This document shows, piece by piece, positions 10,806 to 22,745 of a stretch of 64,000 bases of DNA (position 1 is the stretch's first letter; each line of letters opens with the position of its first letter). Origin of the DNA: Trifolium pratense (lineage: Eukaryota; Streptophyta; Magnoliopsida; Fabales; Fabaceae); NCBI RefSeq assembly GCF_020283565.1, contig NC_060062.1, positions 26,286,251 to 26,350,250 on the forward strand. Direction: 5' to 3'. A program made the position numbers and the translations under genes. The notes under the pieces are model-generated. The model was not told the origin of the DNA, did not search any database, and saw only the letters and a list, made by a program, of their open reading frames with translations.

Positions 10806-13800
10806 ATGGCGGCAAGTAACCGCACAGTATTGCAATTCTCGTCTTCAAAGACCTTATCCGGAAAAGTTCATCCTCTCGTTATCTTCAACATCTGTGATTC
10901 CTATGTCCGTCGTCCTGACCAAGCAGAGCGCGTCATCGGAACACTACTCGGTTCCGTTCTTCCTGACGGAACCGTTGATATCCGTAATTCATACGCCGAT
11001 CTTCACAACGAGATCGGTGATCAGGTCTTCTACATATTCCTCAGCTTTATGTTCACGCTAATTATCAATGTTTCGTTGTAGAAGTGCATTCATTGTTCGA
11101 AACTAACCTAGATTTTAAGATAGAGAAATTAACATTTCAAATTGTAGTTATAACTTATAAGAAGCAACAAACGAGTGAAGCTGAACTGTGTAGATTATTA
11201 CTGCGATTTTGGAAAAAACTTCACTCTCGAGCATGAACAAAAATCATGCCGTCACCAATCGTTAGTTGGTTCAGTGGTGATTGACGCTGAACTTGGTAGG
11301 GAGGACCACGGTTCGATTCCCGCAACAGAACTGACCCCAAACTAGATTAAACTGGTGAAAGTAAAAAAAAAATCATGCCGTCATTTTGCCAAACTCGCCC
11401 GCCAATTGAAATAAATGCAAATAAATTGTGGTGTAACATGTGGATCAATATACATAAATTGTTGATAAGTTGATATCTAGAAAATAAAATAGTATATTTG
11501 ATGGCAGATACTTGTTGCGTTGGATGTGTGGTAAGACTAGATGATAAGTGATTAAAAATGAGAATACTAGAGAGATAGTTAAAAAGATGGTGGAAACTAG
11601 GCTTAGGTGGTTTGGGCATGTAGAGAGAAGATCTGTAGATTATGTAGTAAGCAGGGTAGATTAAATAGATGGTAGTCAAATCACAAAAGACTGATGAAGA
11701 CCTATAAAAAGTCAAAAACTATAAGAGAAACTATTAAGAAAGATCTAGAGATTAATGATTTGGATAGAAACATGGAAATATGGTATATGATAGAACAGTA
11801 TGGTGTCGTTTGATCCTTCTAGCCGGCCCCACTTAGTGGGATAAGGCTTGACTGCTATTGATGATGGTAGATACTTGTTGCCGAATCTTTTAGTGAATTC
11901 TCCGGCCAACCTTTTTCGGCCAAACAGTCTAACAAGTGTCCATGTTACTAGAGCAGTTCTCCGGCCAACCTTTAGAAGGGAAAATAGACAACGTTTTTTA
12001 TCTCTAACTACAGCAGTTCTGTCCTCAAGTAGGGTTAATTGTTTTTATGAAAAGCAATTATGATGTTGAACTGTATGCATTTCTTAAGGAAAATGATAAA
12101 GTTAATTTAGAAACTAACTCTAATTGTAAAAATATCGGGTAGCATGTATATACATACACTGCGTTGATAAGTTTATTACTTGAGAAGAATAGTATGCTTC
12201 ACAATTGATCCTCGTTGTCGATTAAATTAGTGAGCTTTACAGTCTTACTTTTTCAATATTGGTCCATCTGTTGCTTATGAAAATGAACAAAATTGCATAT
12301 TTCGGTTGTCTCAAAATAAAAAGGTTGAAAAAACTTGTCTAATTTTCATTTATATTTTCTTATAGGTTCTTTTGGATATTGAGTACCACCAGAATATGTT
12401 ACTATCCCACCAAAAAGTGAATCCCAAGGAAGTTATAGTTGGATGGTAAGTCCAATTCTTTGAAACTTATTGTATAAATATAAAAATTCCTGTTGAACTT
12501 AAGTTAAAATTTTAAAGTTCTGTGAGGATAATTGATAAGTTTGGTTACTTCATGCAGGTATTCAACTGGTCTTGGAGTAACTGGTGGCAGTGCATTAATC
12601 CATGACTTTTATTCTCGAGAAGTATCCAACCCCATACATTTGACTGTCGATACAGGATTTGCAAATGGAGAGGGCACCATAAAAGCATATGTTTCAAACA
12701 ATTTATCTCTTGGAGACCAGCAAATTGCTGCACAGTTTCAAGAAATTCCTTTGGATCTTCGTATGGTTGAAGCTGAACGCATTGGATGTATGTATTGTTT
12801 GGATTTCATCTTTATTATATGTTTGTTTCTGTTTTTTTACAAGCTCTATTTGTTTTCTTCTATAAAATAGTTGCAGAGAAGTTATTTGCTTGCTTTCATC
12901 AACTCATTCAGGGATACATCCGAAGAGTGTAGTTCTTCAAATTTTCTTTTAATTGACCAATTGGTGATATTGCTCTAGGTTAGGTTTTTAAGAAAATCTT
13001 TCCTGATCAGAAGTATTTTGCAAGTGACTTGGTTTTAGCTCTTGCACACATAATCTAGATATCCTCGTACTTTGCCAAAAGAGCTAATCTAGACTCCCTT
13101 TTGCATCATCATATCCAAGAATGCCTGGCGTGTGAGGAAGAAATCGCAGGATCTTACTATCCGTATTACGATGTCCTGATTTATGATTCTATGATCCCTT
13201 TCTGAGCCTGGGCAGGATCTCGATTTTGACCACCTTGCCCGTGTGAAATGACGATTTCCTGAAAGCCTGGATGTTCATTTTCTTGTAAATAATGGGACTT
13301 AGATCATCTGCAGCCTTGGTTTTTGGATATGCACAAGGTGTACTGCAGTTGAAATCGGACATGTCATATTTTGTCGTTATATTTTAATCTTTTTCCACAA
13401 AAAAGTAAACTTTGATGGCTGAGAGAGATCATAATGATCCCGAGTAATATGTTTGTGTTGTTCCCATGTTCTTGGACCAGTTTTTGATGACAAGTATAAT
13501 TACCTTTGGAATGAATCCCAAATTTATGACAATATACAGTGTTTTGTTAGAATGTGGTGCATTGCGTGGAATATAACTCACGTATTTTAGGACATTATAT
13601 TTTATGGTATTTCAGATTGAAGTTCCTTTAGATTAAAATTAGATGTTTGGATTCCTGATGGTGTAAGAAGACATGTGGTCTCTTTTAAATCAGTTTTGAG
13701 TTGTTTTGCTGTATTCATGTTTTCTTCTTTGTTTTTTTCCCTTGGTTTTATTATAAGAATAATTTCATAGCCACCTTTCCTCTCTGTGTTCTCCTCTGTG

Positions 13801-14665
13801 TTAATAATTGTCATCGTGTATAGAAGATAGTGTCTTGTGTCTAGAGAGGAATGCCTCTTAGTTTAGATAGTGATCGAGTTCATGCAAAATAGGATGCATA
13901 TAAATATCACATCTATAGTTAAGTTTTCTATTCATTGAGTCGTATTTATATACCATTTTATCATGGAAGAAAGCTATCAACAGTGTTTTTTTTTTACAAT
14001 CAAAGCTATCATCAGTGTTGTATCAGTATAATTTGTGGCTTTGAGATGCCTATAATGGAACACAAATGTTCTTTGACCTGAATGATTAAAAGCCTGATTT
14101 GTGTTAACTTCTCGCATTTACAGTTGATAATCTGAAATCAACTTATGTTGATAAAATCCCATCTGAATTAGAAGGGATGGAAGCATCAATGACACATCTA
14201 CTGGCTTTGATTGATGACACCTACAAATACGTTGATGATGTTGTGGTATGCTGCTGGGATTGCTTTTTCTATTCATTTTGCTATTTGTTTTGTTGTATTC
14301 AACTTTTTTCTCTCATGACAGGAAGGGCGTGTTGATCCAGACAACAAAATTGGGAAATGTATATCAGATGCTGTAGGTTCCCTCCCCAAAATCCCCTCCT
14401 CGGCTTTTCATAAGCTTGTGGATGACAGCTTGGAGGTAAATTTGGTTTTGGGATATGTTGTAGTGGACTGATATGAGAATAATTCTTTTGGCCGTCAAAA
14501 CAGTTTCTTATATTCTTGGTTTATGAACACGTCTTCTAAGGGTTTTGGGGCTGACGAGTGTTTAATGATTTTCAGGATCATTTGCTCATGCTATACTTAT
14601 CTAGCATCACAAGGACACAGCTCAGCCTGGCTGAAAAATTGAACACGGCTGCTCAGATTCTATGA
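10806..14665 (+). CDS. EIF3F: Translation initiation factor eIF3 subunit f (MPN domain)
   Basis: Exons 10806-11024, 12366-12445, 12558-12787, 14124-14245, 14322-14435 and 14576-14665 join in frame to 284 residues, the usual plant eIF3f length. Subunit f is part of the PCI/MPN octamer of eIF3, which helps load mRNA and initiator tRNA on the 40S subunit in the cytoplasm. The MPN domain starts at VHPLVIFNICDSYVRR and runs through LLGSVLPDGTVDI and VGWYSTG. The JAMM metal motif is incomplete, since no His-x-His follows VGWYSTG, so this is an MPN-minus scaffold rather than a peptidase. The C-terminus LYLSSITRTQLSLAEKLNTAAQIL is highly typical. Intron 1 (1341 bases) has an unusual GTCTTC donor and contains a SINE and a LINE fragment. 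The start codon context aaaatggcg fits plants. Confidence 0.97.
11255..11369 (+). repeat. SINE (family 1) with 14-bp target duplication, in eIF3f intron 1
   Basis: The copy runs from ccaatcgttagttgg to an A run and is flanked by the exact duplication AAATCATGCCGTCA (11241-11254 and 11370-11383), the mark of target-primed insertion. The A-box and B-box (acggttcgattcccgc) are well preserved. Compared with 1144-1320 it lacks a central segment after the B-box, so it has an internal deletion. Confidence 0.88.
11519..11862 (+). mobile_element. 5'-truncated RTE-type LINE 3' end in eIF3f intron 1
   Basis: The + strand encodes a broken version of the plant RTE ORF end: WMCGKTR, then MVETRLRWFGHVERR-like text, [13 protein letters not shown] and a final ADPT-like stretch (gccggccccacttagtggg). 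Many frameshifts and stops are present. An imperfect 19-base duplication (gatggcagatacttgttgc at 11500-11518, with one mismatch at 11863-11881) flanks it. The same family is in RPN8 intron 3 at 33574-33943. Confidence 0.8.
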
Positions 14666-15417
14666 TTGTATCGTGAACAAATACAATTTTGCTTAGGGAA
14701 GTCGTCATTATGTGATATTTCCCGAAACTTGGAATATCAGTATTTTGTAATTTTTTAATACCAACATAATGCACTTTTAGGTAATTTTGGTTTTTTTGTT
14801 CGAGGTTGCTTTGTAGTGGTTCACGGACTTCACTTATGTAATATCTAATGTCATCTTTGAAAAATTAGGTTCCTTTTGTCTGCAATCTTTGGCTATGCAA
14901 TGCTAAATAGTTATTCTCATCCTACACACTTTTCTGAATTATGCAACACATGAATAAGGATATGAGTTAATTTTGGTGGGATCTTAGAATGGATGCTAGA
15001 GTCTGACTCTGACCACTACTTAAGTACTTGTTGCTTTATTATAGGACAAAATCTTTGTATTGTTTGGGAAATATGATGACCTACTTCTTGGATCCTGTTT
15101 TTGTGAGTGCCGGAGTGCTTCACAAGTTTTTGTATGAATCAGAGAATGCAGGAAGCCGGGACAGTAGTCTAAAGAAGTTATGGATGGACCAACCTTTTTT
15201 TCTTTAGAAACCCTATTTGAAACTGGACACAAGAATGGCAGAAATGATCAACCCAGGGGCATGTCCAACCTAGCTATTTACAATTGAGTGCTTGAATAGG
15301 TTATCTTAGTACTCATTACTTATCACTTGTTTTTATATTTTCATCCTAAATATCCCATTAGCATTTCATCTGTCCAATTCAACAACTTATAGGTCTCACT
15401 AATAACTTTATATCTAA
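14666..15417 (+). other. eIF3f 3' UTR and intergenic DNA
   Basis: The first 150-200 bases are the likely 3' UTR. The rest is unique-looking, AT-rich DNA with no coding signal up to the Helitron end at 15418. Confidence 0.5.
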
Positions 15418-15445
15418 CTAGACGGCTCCCCGTGCGTTGCACGGG
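15418..15445 (-). other. Helitron 3' terminus: hairpin and CTAG
   Basis: On the - strand a 7-base-pair stem with a 3-base loop precedes gagccgt and the terminal CTAG; the next host base is T. In Helitrons this hairpin acts as the termination signal of the rolling-circle mechanism. Confidence 0.85.
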
Positions 15446-16319
15446 TTCGGCGGAACGTAATTTGTATACCAATCATGGTTGTTATGTGCCGAGGTAATTA
15501 GTCATAAGCATATGCAAATTCCTTAGGGGATATCATTTATATACCAATCATGGATGCTATTAGCCGAAAAAGTTAGTCATGAACATGCGGAAATTAACAA
15601 AGGGGGACACCATTTACATCGCAATTGAAATTCCATATCCAAAGAACATCAAAATAAAGTACATACCCACGTGAAAAAGACATCAAAATGACTAAAATAA
15701 AATACATCACCATAACGCCAAATATATTTCAATCATCCATAACGCCAAATATATTTCAATCATGGATGATGTTAATCACAAAATAAATATCCAAAAATAA
15801 CACATGGAAAACAAAATGATAGAGATAGGAATCATAAGTTATAAGTTATAACATGTCAATCTTCCTTATAACATGCAAGAACACCACAAAAGAAACTCTT
15901 TCCTTAGATTTTACAAATTTTTCTTCAAACTCTTAAGTTACTAACTTCATAGGAATCATCTTGAAATCCATCTAGCAACTCCCAAAAATACTATCTACTA
16001 CAAATCTCTCACATTAAAGCAAGCTGGAAACTATGATTTTGAGAACCTGCACAAAAAAAGAAATCAATTTAAGCTTGTTGTATCACCACATAGGAAGAAC
16101 ATGTCGTGTGACCAAAATTAAAGCCAAACCACTAAACTATGTGCTAACAAAGTAATGTAGTACGCAATCTAATGTGTATTTAGACTATTAGATGACAAAA
16201 TTTATATTCCTCTCAAATCTCAATATTAGTTAAGCACAACAATGACTACATTTGGCAAACTAATTTCTCTTGGGATGGAGTGGATTATAGATTAATGGAA
16301 AACCATATATGAAATTGCA

Positions 16320-16354
<35 letters not shown>

Positions 16355-16983
16355 AAATAAAAGGCTTACACTATGAACATTTATTTCAATTAGATAGGTT
16401 TGCATAATAAAAGCCTTATATATATACAGATCCAAAAAGCTAACAAACATTCCTATAATAACTAAAAAATTGAATACATATAAGTATATAACAAACCAAA
16501 AATGTAAAAGAGTAAAAGACCAACAAACCTTGTTTGTCAAGGGTCTTTTAGGAGGCTTGTAACTTTTCTGGGAAAGAAAGAAAAGTATGGCAACCAAATA
16601 GTTGCACACTATTGGTTAACACATTTTTGTGAGCATGCTTTCATGATACAATTGCATTTATCCCATCTGCACTGCACATGTATTAGTTATGCAAAAATTG
16701 TCACAAATGGCTTCAACATGCTGTCAAATGCACAGCTAAAAATAGAATGAGTGAAATTCTGGTAATGATATGTAAGCACTTTTATATAAATCCTAATTCA
16801 TTATTCCTTAGTCACTAAAATGTAAACAAAACCACACAAATGAATAATTTCAATACTTTTATGATGCACATGACAACAATAAAATCTTAAAAATTAGGAA
16901 ATTTCCTTCACAACAATTATAGTCAAACCCACCATTTATAAATCAGAGACGAAAATTTATGAATTATAATTTTTAATAGTGTA

Positions 16984-17272
16984 TGACTTAAGGTGAAAAT
17001 TCTAAAAGTGAATAATGGTTAGTCAAAAGAGGAGTACTCTAGCTATTGAGTTCAATATTTTTGAACAGAAATTGCAGAGTCGTCATTATCCCTTCGTTTT
17101 GTGCTCTGCGTTGCGACTTAAGGTGAAAATTCTAAAAGTGAATAATGGTTAGTCAAAAGAGTAATACTCTAGCTATTGAGTTCAATATTTTTGAACAGAA
17201 AGGGGTACCTTTGATGTCAGATTCTATTGCAGAGTCGTCATTATCCCTTCGTTTTGTGCTCTGCGTTGCGGT
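16984..17272. repeat. Tandem duplication inside the Helitron
   Basis: A block starting gacttaaggtgaaaattc and ending gtgctctgcgttgcg occurs at 16984-17115 and again at 17116-17272. The copies are nearly identical, but the second has about 24 extra bases (ggggtacctttgatgtcaga and on) after gaacagaaa. Either the first copy lost this segment or the second gained it. Confidence 0.85.
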
Positions 17273-18833
17273 AAAATAAAAATGGTAAGTAATTTTCATG
17301 GAGATCTTAGTATACACCGGCTGAACTTATCTGCCAACTCTCATAACTTAGCTCAATTTCATGGAGATTTCAAACATGCAATTTCATAAGCTAAAGTATT
17401 GCCACAAATCATGAGTACAATAAAATTAAAATCAACATCTATAATTTTCAATAAAGTGTTGAAGGTATGCCTCACATAAACCATAAATTCCTTAGAGGCA
17501 TGCACCTCACTACAGGAAACTGATTCAAAATATGGATAAACAAAAGAGTGCAGAAATACCAACAAAGTGGCACTTACCATGCCAAAAGAATCACATATAA
17601 AATAAAATCAGTTATGTGTGCACAAAAGAATCGGTTACAACAATTTTGATTTTTGAAATAAGAAAATTATAATTAATTAAAGAAAATTCAAATTTCAAAA
17701 ACTAACCTCTTTGTTTCATTTACTTTGAATTGTGTTATTGAAAACCTTGGTTTCCACTATTGATGTTTGTTCGATAACATATATCAGCTAGAAAGACAAA
17801 ACTACTAATCTAAATTAAATTAGCTCTAACCGATATCTGTCATCAAACATTATTGGTTTGGTTTGCTGATAGTATATTTGATTTTTTGTTACTAACTCAT
17901 TTGATTAATGTACCATCATGACAGGTTCGACAGAAATGTTATCTCTTTTGCAAGCGCTAAAATTCAAACCTTTTTTGCTATAAAACAGAAAAACTTATGA
18001 GCCAGTCTAGTAAATTTGTTATCTCAATGATACATCTAGTATTGGACTGTTTCTACAAATGTGTTTCTTTAACTTAGTTACATACTTAAAGCATATCTAA
18101 TGTAGTGATGTGACATGAGCTCAATTAAATGTGTTTTGGGGGGCATTTAGGAATGCATTAAATAAAGGATTAGTAGGTAACCAAATTAGGGTTAGAATGG
18201 ATATGAAATCCTTACCTACGTCGGAGGCTGCCGCTGTTGTTGTGTGTGCTCCCTGTTCACCCATTCACGTCGCCAGGTATGCCAAAAGAAAGCGAGAAAG
18301 AAGAGCAATCTAAAAATGTATAAAAAAACAAAACCGCCTTATATTTAGCAAATTAGCAAAGTAAAATGGTTAGCAAATAATTTACAAAACCAAAACCGCA
18401 AAAATTGATCAACTTCTTAAAACCAAGTCTATTGCAAAAGATTCAAAAAAACAAACGATGATAGGAAAAAATTGATCAACTTTGGGAAAATAAGTCTGCA
18501 TACTCTTGAATACATCACAAGAAACAGGTTAGAGCAATATAATAGTACCTCATCCTCAGTTTCTACCTGAATTCAAAAGATTCATCACATTAATACTCTT
18601 GAATACATCACAAGCCAGTGAAGATGTCAGTGTCACTTAACATATCCATGTTTTCCAGTTTTGGAAGTTGAAACTTCAACTATCTATGTCCAACACAAAC
18701 AAACAAACAAACACCACAAAACATAAATCGTTAAAAATCAAAACTATTCAATTTTATCATTAGAATGCTTTCTGCAAAAATTAAAATAAATAAAAAACGA
18801 AAAACAGTTTGAAAGAGAGATGAGTTTATTGAC

Positions 18834-19640
18834 ATCCACGGAACTCCGGTACCAAGTCCTATAGCCATATCTGCTGCCCACTTTGAGTTTATTGACATCC
18901 AAACAAGTCATGCATACCTCTTGATAGTTTCCAATCCGTGTAACGGTTGGATCTGCAGAAACTAAAGCCGGTTCGGAGAGTTTTATTGCTCTGTGTAAAT
19001 CCTTCAGATGACCCCATTACGGTTGCCTAAGCAATCCTGCACACAGAAGAAACAAAATTAAGAACCCTAATTAGGTCTGTAAAATACAAGTGAGTTCTTA
19101 TTGGTTATGCCAAGTTTTGGAATCCTTTGTGTTTTACCATATTCATCAAGAGGTGCATCATAGTCATAGCTTGAAGCAATGAAAGGACCACCGACAGTTC
19201 TCCCAAAATTTGTTCCACCATGATATTGAAATAAACAAAATGAATGGCCAAGTTCAATATTTAAATACGGTGAACCCTACAAAGTTACACATTAAATTCA
19301 ATAAATAATGAAGTTACCATGTAGTAATTGATAAATGATCCCCCTTTTGCATAAATCTTGCAATTGAAAATGCCAAGTCTTCAGCAGGTCGGTGAGGCAC
19401 CGGACCTCCAAACTCGGCAAACCTGCAAGCATAGAAGAGGAACGGAGGCATTGTATAGTCAAGCTTATATTATATCTAGATTACATTTATCATATTCTTA
19501 TGGAAACCTAAGAAATCAGAAACAAAGCATCAATACCAGCCAGTCCAAGCTTCTGTCCACATCTTTGGTTTGTAAGCCGTATTTGGAGAGAAATAATCAC
19601 AATAGAAAGAAGCCATTGCAAGTGTTATCTGTACAACGTT
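18834..19640 (-). pseudogene. Captured beta-galactosidase (GH35) exon series
   Basis: Four consecutive exons of a plant GH35 beta-galactosidase are readable on the - strand. Exon A (about 19630-19537) encodes TCNGF, a frameshift, then [12 protein letters not shown]. Exon B (19422-19318) encodes [18 protein letters not shown] through NYYM. Exon C (19225-19138) encodes [17 protein letters not shown] through LDEYG. Exon D (19036-18918) encodes LLRQP, a stop, then [19 protein letters not shown] through GNYQE. Introns still have GT donors, but the acceptor before exon C is caa instead of cag. A further piece (18884-18834, [16 protein letters not shown]) belongs upstream of exon A in intact genes but sits downstream here, flanked by a 17-base direct repeat (18821-18837 and 18884-18900). 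It cannot make an enzyme. Confidence 0.9.
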
Positions 19641-20389
19641 TTACGTCGAAATTAGACGCTGAAATCCTAGGAAGCATAATAGACTGAATCCAGAATATAA
19701 ATATTTTCTTAAAATGATAAAGTAAAAACTGATGACTTGTATGAATGTTCCTAAAATATCCTTTTGATGACTTCTCCATTGCAGTTCCACTGCAAGATGC
19801 CACATTAGAGGCAGGTTCTGTCATCCTGCATTTAAAAGACAAGAAAGTTGAGAATTTTCTACCAAAACAATATGATAGCAGATAATGATTAACAGGTAGC
19901 TACTCAGTTATCATTCCTTTGTTTGAAAAATTCATTTATGTATGTTAACACTAATTAAGCACTCCTCTAAAATCACACAATCATTTCATAATAGATGCAA
20001 GGTTAAGAACATAGAGCATAATAAGGAAAAACTTTGTAAATCAAGAACCATACATCTGAAATAAATTATGCAAACTATCTTTTGATATTGTCCACAGACG
20101 ATTAAAAATCTCATTATCTAATATGCATTTCATACTAAGAAGTTCCTGAATATTTCCATACAAGTTTTTCCTAATTAAAAATTCCTCTAAAATCACACTA
20201 TCATTGCATAATAGATACAATACCTTTGATGTTGTTGTGGCATGATCAGTTTGCAATAACAACTTATACCTGGATTTGAGTCTACAAAAAATGAATCTAA
20301 GCTCTGAAATTCACTATTAATTACACATACGATGAAACAAAAGCTGCAAAAAAAAAAATTAAAAAAAAACTTTGAAGAGAAAAACGAAC

Positions 20390-20469
20390 CTTCTTCTGCT
20401 TGTCACCACCAGATTTGGCTGGCTTGGAGGAAGGTGGAGGTCTGAAGGAGCATTATTCTTCCATGGAGC
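20390..20469 (-). pseudogene. Captured ribosomal protein S25 (eS25) exon fragment
   Basis: On the - strand a tttgcag acceptor is followed by an 80-base exon ending in AAGAAG before a GT donor. Its second part reads PPPSSKPAKSGGDKQKK, the lysine-rich N-terminus of plant eS25. The first part (APWKNNAPS) matches the expected start only with substitutions and a frameshift. In plants the second eS25 exon begins just after the start codon, as here. The 20600-20900 stretch upstream may be the captured leader. Non-functional. Confidence 0.72.
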
Positions 20470-21315
20470 CTGCAAAAATACAACACAGAGTACCAATTAC
20501 AGAGATGAAAATTGACAAATTGAGAAAGATGAAATGTAGAAGATGAATTTGGAGATACATCACCATCCACCATAACCACCACACATCACCACCACCTCCA
20601 ATCTTCAACCAAAAAAAAAAAGCAACGAAAAAATAAAAATAAAAATAAAAATAGTATAGAAACTAAGATCAAACCAGATGAACGAAGGAGCAAGAAACAT
20701 CACCGTCGCCAAACACCGCCATGAAACGCCACCGGAACTCTCTATCACGGCCGGAACTCTCTCTTCCTCACCGGAACTTCCCTCCCCAGAAAATATTCTC
20801 ACACTCGGCCACTCCCTCCCTCTGACGAGTGATTGATTTGTAGGTGGTGGTGTGGGTTGTGGTGGATGTTACGGTGATGGATGAGATGAGGCAGAGAGGA
20901 GGGAGAGAAGAGCGTACGAGAGAGAGAGAGAGGGGGAGAGAAGAGAGAGAAAAAAACTTGCCAAATGAAAAAAATTCTGACAGAGAGAAATATATACTTA
21001 TGTGGGCTTCAATGCATGTGTTCCATTTGTTACCATTACTGAATGAATGGAAGCTTGTATGTGTCAAGATCTCATTTGTCTAGATGAAATGTCAAACTCA
21101 GCCAATTGTTTGGATAAACCATCAAATAAACCAGCCATCATACCAGCCAATTGTTTTGGAATACTTTAGGAGAGTGGTCCACACAAGATATTTGGCAAAT
21201 AATTAGTGGATGAATGTAATTTGCTAAGCCTATAGATGTCTATTGCTAATTGGTCAATCCATTAGGGTTTTGCATTAGGGTTTCCAAGTTTATAATCTTT
21301 TATGTATATTATAGA

Positions 21316-22524
21316 TTATAATCTATCAATACTAAATGTGCACTATGAGAGGATTTCTATAATATGCATCCTTAAGATTGAGCATCAAATCAAATAGTTA
21401 CAATGATGAATGAGCCTCCATTGGAGGAGCCAAATAGTTATCTCCCTAATGAGTTTCAACCAAATATTCTCCTTAGGAGAGATACTACCAAAGACATGAG
21501 TGTCCACCATTGGAGTCGACAATGACAAAAGTTATAAGATAAACTCGTTTAAAAATTATCAATACATGCCAAAACTATCAACAAATAGGTCTCCATTTCC
21601 GACAGTGTGACAAGAGTTGAGTTCAGTAGAAGGAGTTAATGGCTAACCATGGTTCTAATCTTGACCGGGAATTATGTCCACTTTTAATGTTCGACAGTGT
21701 CTCAAACACATTTACCTTAGCTAGCTAGATCCCAACTAGCCCAAGAAACCAATGTAACAAAACAATAACAGCGTAAAAGTGGACGGAATGTTTGACTGTT
21801 GCTAATGGCCATGATCAACATATATAAATCGAACAATCACTGTTATTCTGTCTTTTTGTCATGACTCAAAAAAGCACATCCATAATATAAGGATCGTATA
21901 TTATGTGTTTGTTGTATCTAACACTAGCTAACTAACATAAACCTATTCCAATTCTCTTTATTTAAGTGGTGCATGCAATAACCAATATGCAATATGATAC
22001 CAAATACCATTAAGCCAAGTGCATGCTTAATCTAATTTTTAATAATTAATCTTCCGCATAGTAGGTAGTATTCTTAAAAAAGTAGCGACAAAAGTGGTGG
22101 AGACAATAAAGTAGTAAAAGACACGGAAGATAAGGAAAAAGGTTGTTTCTTTCATTCCATTTCTAGCATTGGACTTCTTAATCACTATCCTATAACAATG
22201 CACACTAAAACACCTTTTGTTTTCTTAGATTTAATTTCTTCTTTTCATGAAGCAAACAGTATGCACTTCTTAGATACTTGGACAATTACAAAAAGACATA
22301 GGAAGCTAGCTAAAGGTAAGGTTCTTTTGTCAAAACCCTTAGTTTTGTTCTTCAAATCATTCATATACCTTAATTATGTTATTTTTAAGTTAGGCTGCGA
22401 GAGATGCTTTAATGACTAAACCAACCTAACCAAAATACCAAAAATAAAGAATAATGGCAAGTGGCTCTCACAATTGTAGAAATAAATTTCACGTAAATGG
22501 TGAAATACTAATCAATTTAACAAA
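21316..22524. other. Intergenic DNA, no gene seen
   Basis: Unique-looking AT-rich DNA. A reading frame at 22198-22419 lacks family resemblance and codon structure. A short palindromic gcatgcaataaccaatatgc stretch (21971-21990) is not long enough to interpret. Confidence 0.5.
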
Positions 22525-22745
22525 GGTTATAATAACATTGTTTGTGAGAGTGATTACTTGGAAGTTGTTGAATTGGCTAATGTTGGACGGGACAATTGCA
22601 CATTTATGCTACGAACATCCTTCATATTATTGATGGTTTGCATGAGATTGGTAGCACTACACTAGCGCATGTTCTTAGCGAACAAAATATATGCGCAGAT
22701 TTTATGGCAAAGGAGGGATTACATTCGAGGTGCTCTGCCCACTGA
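22525..22745 (+). pseudogene. LINE RNase H domain fragment
   Basis: The + strand reads GYNNIVCESDYLEVVELAN, then after one frameshift ILHIIDGLHEIGSTTLAHVL, then SEQNICADFMAKEG and a stop. This is the second half of the plant non-LTR-retrotransposon RNase H fold, with the CESD and ADFMAK signatures. No flanking reverse transcriptase remains. Confidence 0.78.

Larger units (their letters stand above)
15418..21315 (-). mobile_element. Non-autonomous Helitron (5.9 kb) carrying captured gene fragments
   Basis: Read on the - strand, the element begins at 21315 with TCTATAATATACATAAAAGA directly after an A. It ends at 15418 with CTAG directly before a T. Seven bases before the CTAG is a perfect hairpin, CCCGTGC-aac-GCACGGG (15429-15445). 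The 5' TC, 3' hairpin plus CTRR, and insertion between A and T without duplication are the Helitron criteria. No Rep/helicase frame is visible, so it is non-autonomous. In element order it carries an RPS25 fragment (20390-20469), unassigned exon-like pieces (20041-20262 and 19740-19842) and beta-galactosidase exons (18834-19640), all in the element's orientation. It also holds a tandem duplication (16984-17272) and an AT microsatellite (16325-16352). That these two ends belong together is inferred from position and orientation. Confidence 0.82.

Noticed and set aside
11255..11369. Possible tRNA gene (A-box and B-box present)
   Set aside because: It has no cloverleaf beyond the boxes, has an A-rich tail and target duplication, and recurs elsewhere; it is a SINE. 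The same applies to 57499-57631, 59659-59795 and 62763-62858.
20605..21083. Overlapping 65-99-residue frames near the Helitron 5' end
   Set aside because: They arise from GA/CT-rich low-complexity DNA, probably a captured leader, and lack conserved residues.
22198..22419. 73-residue frame as a small gene
   Set aside because: Composition is that of random AT-rich DNA and no family features are seen.
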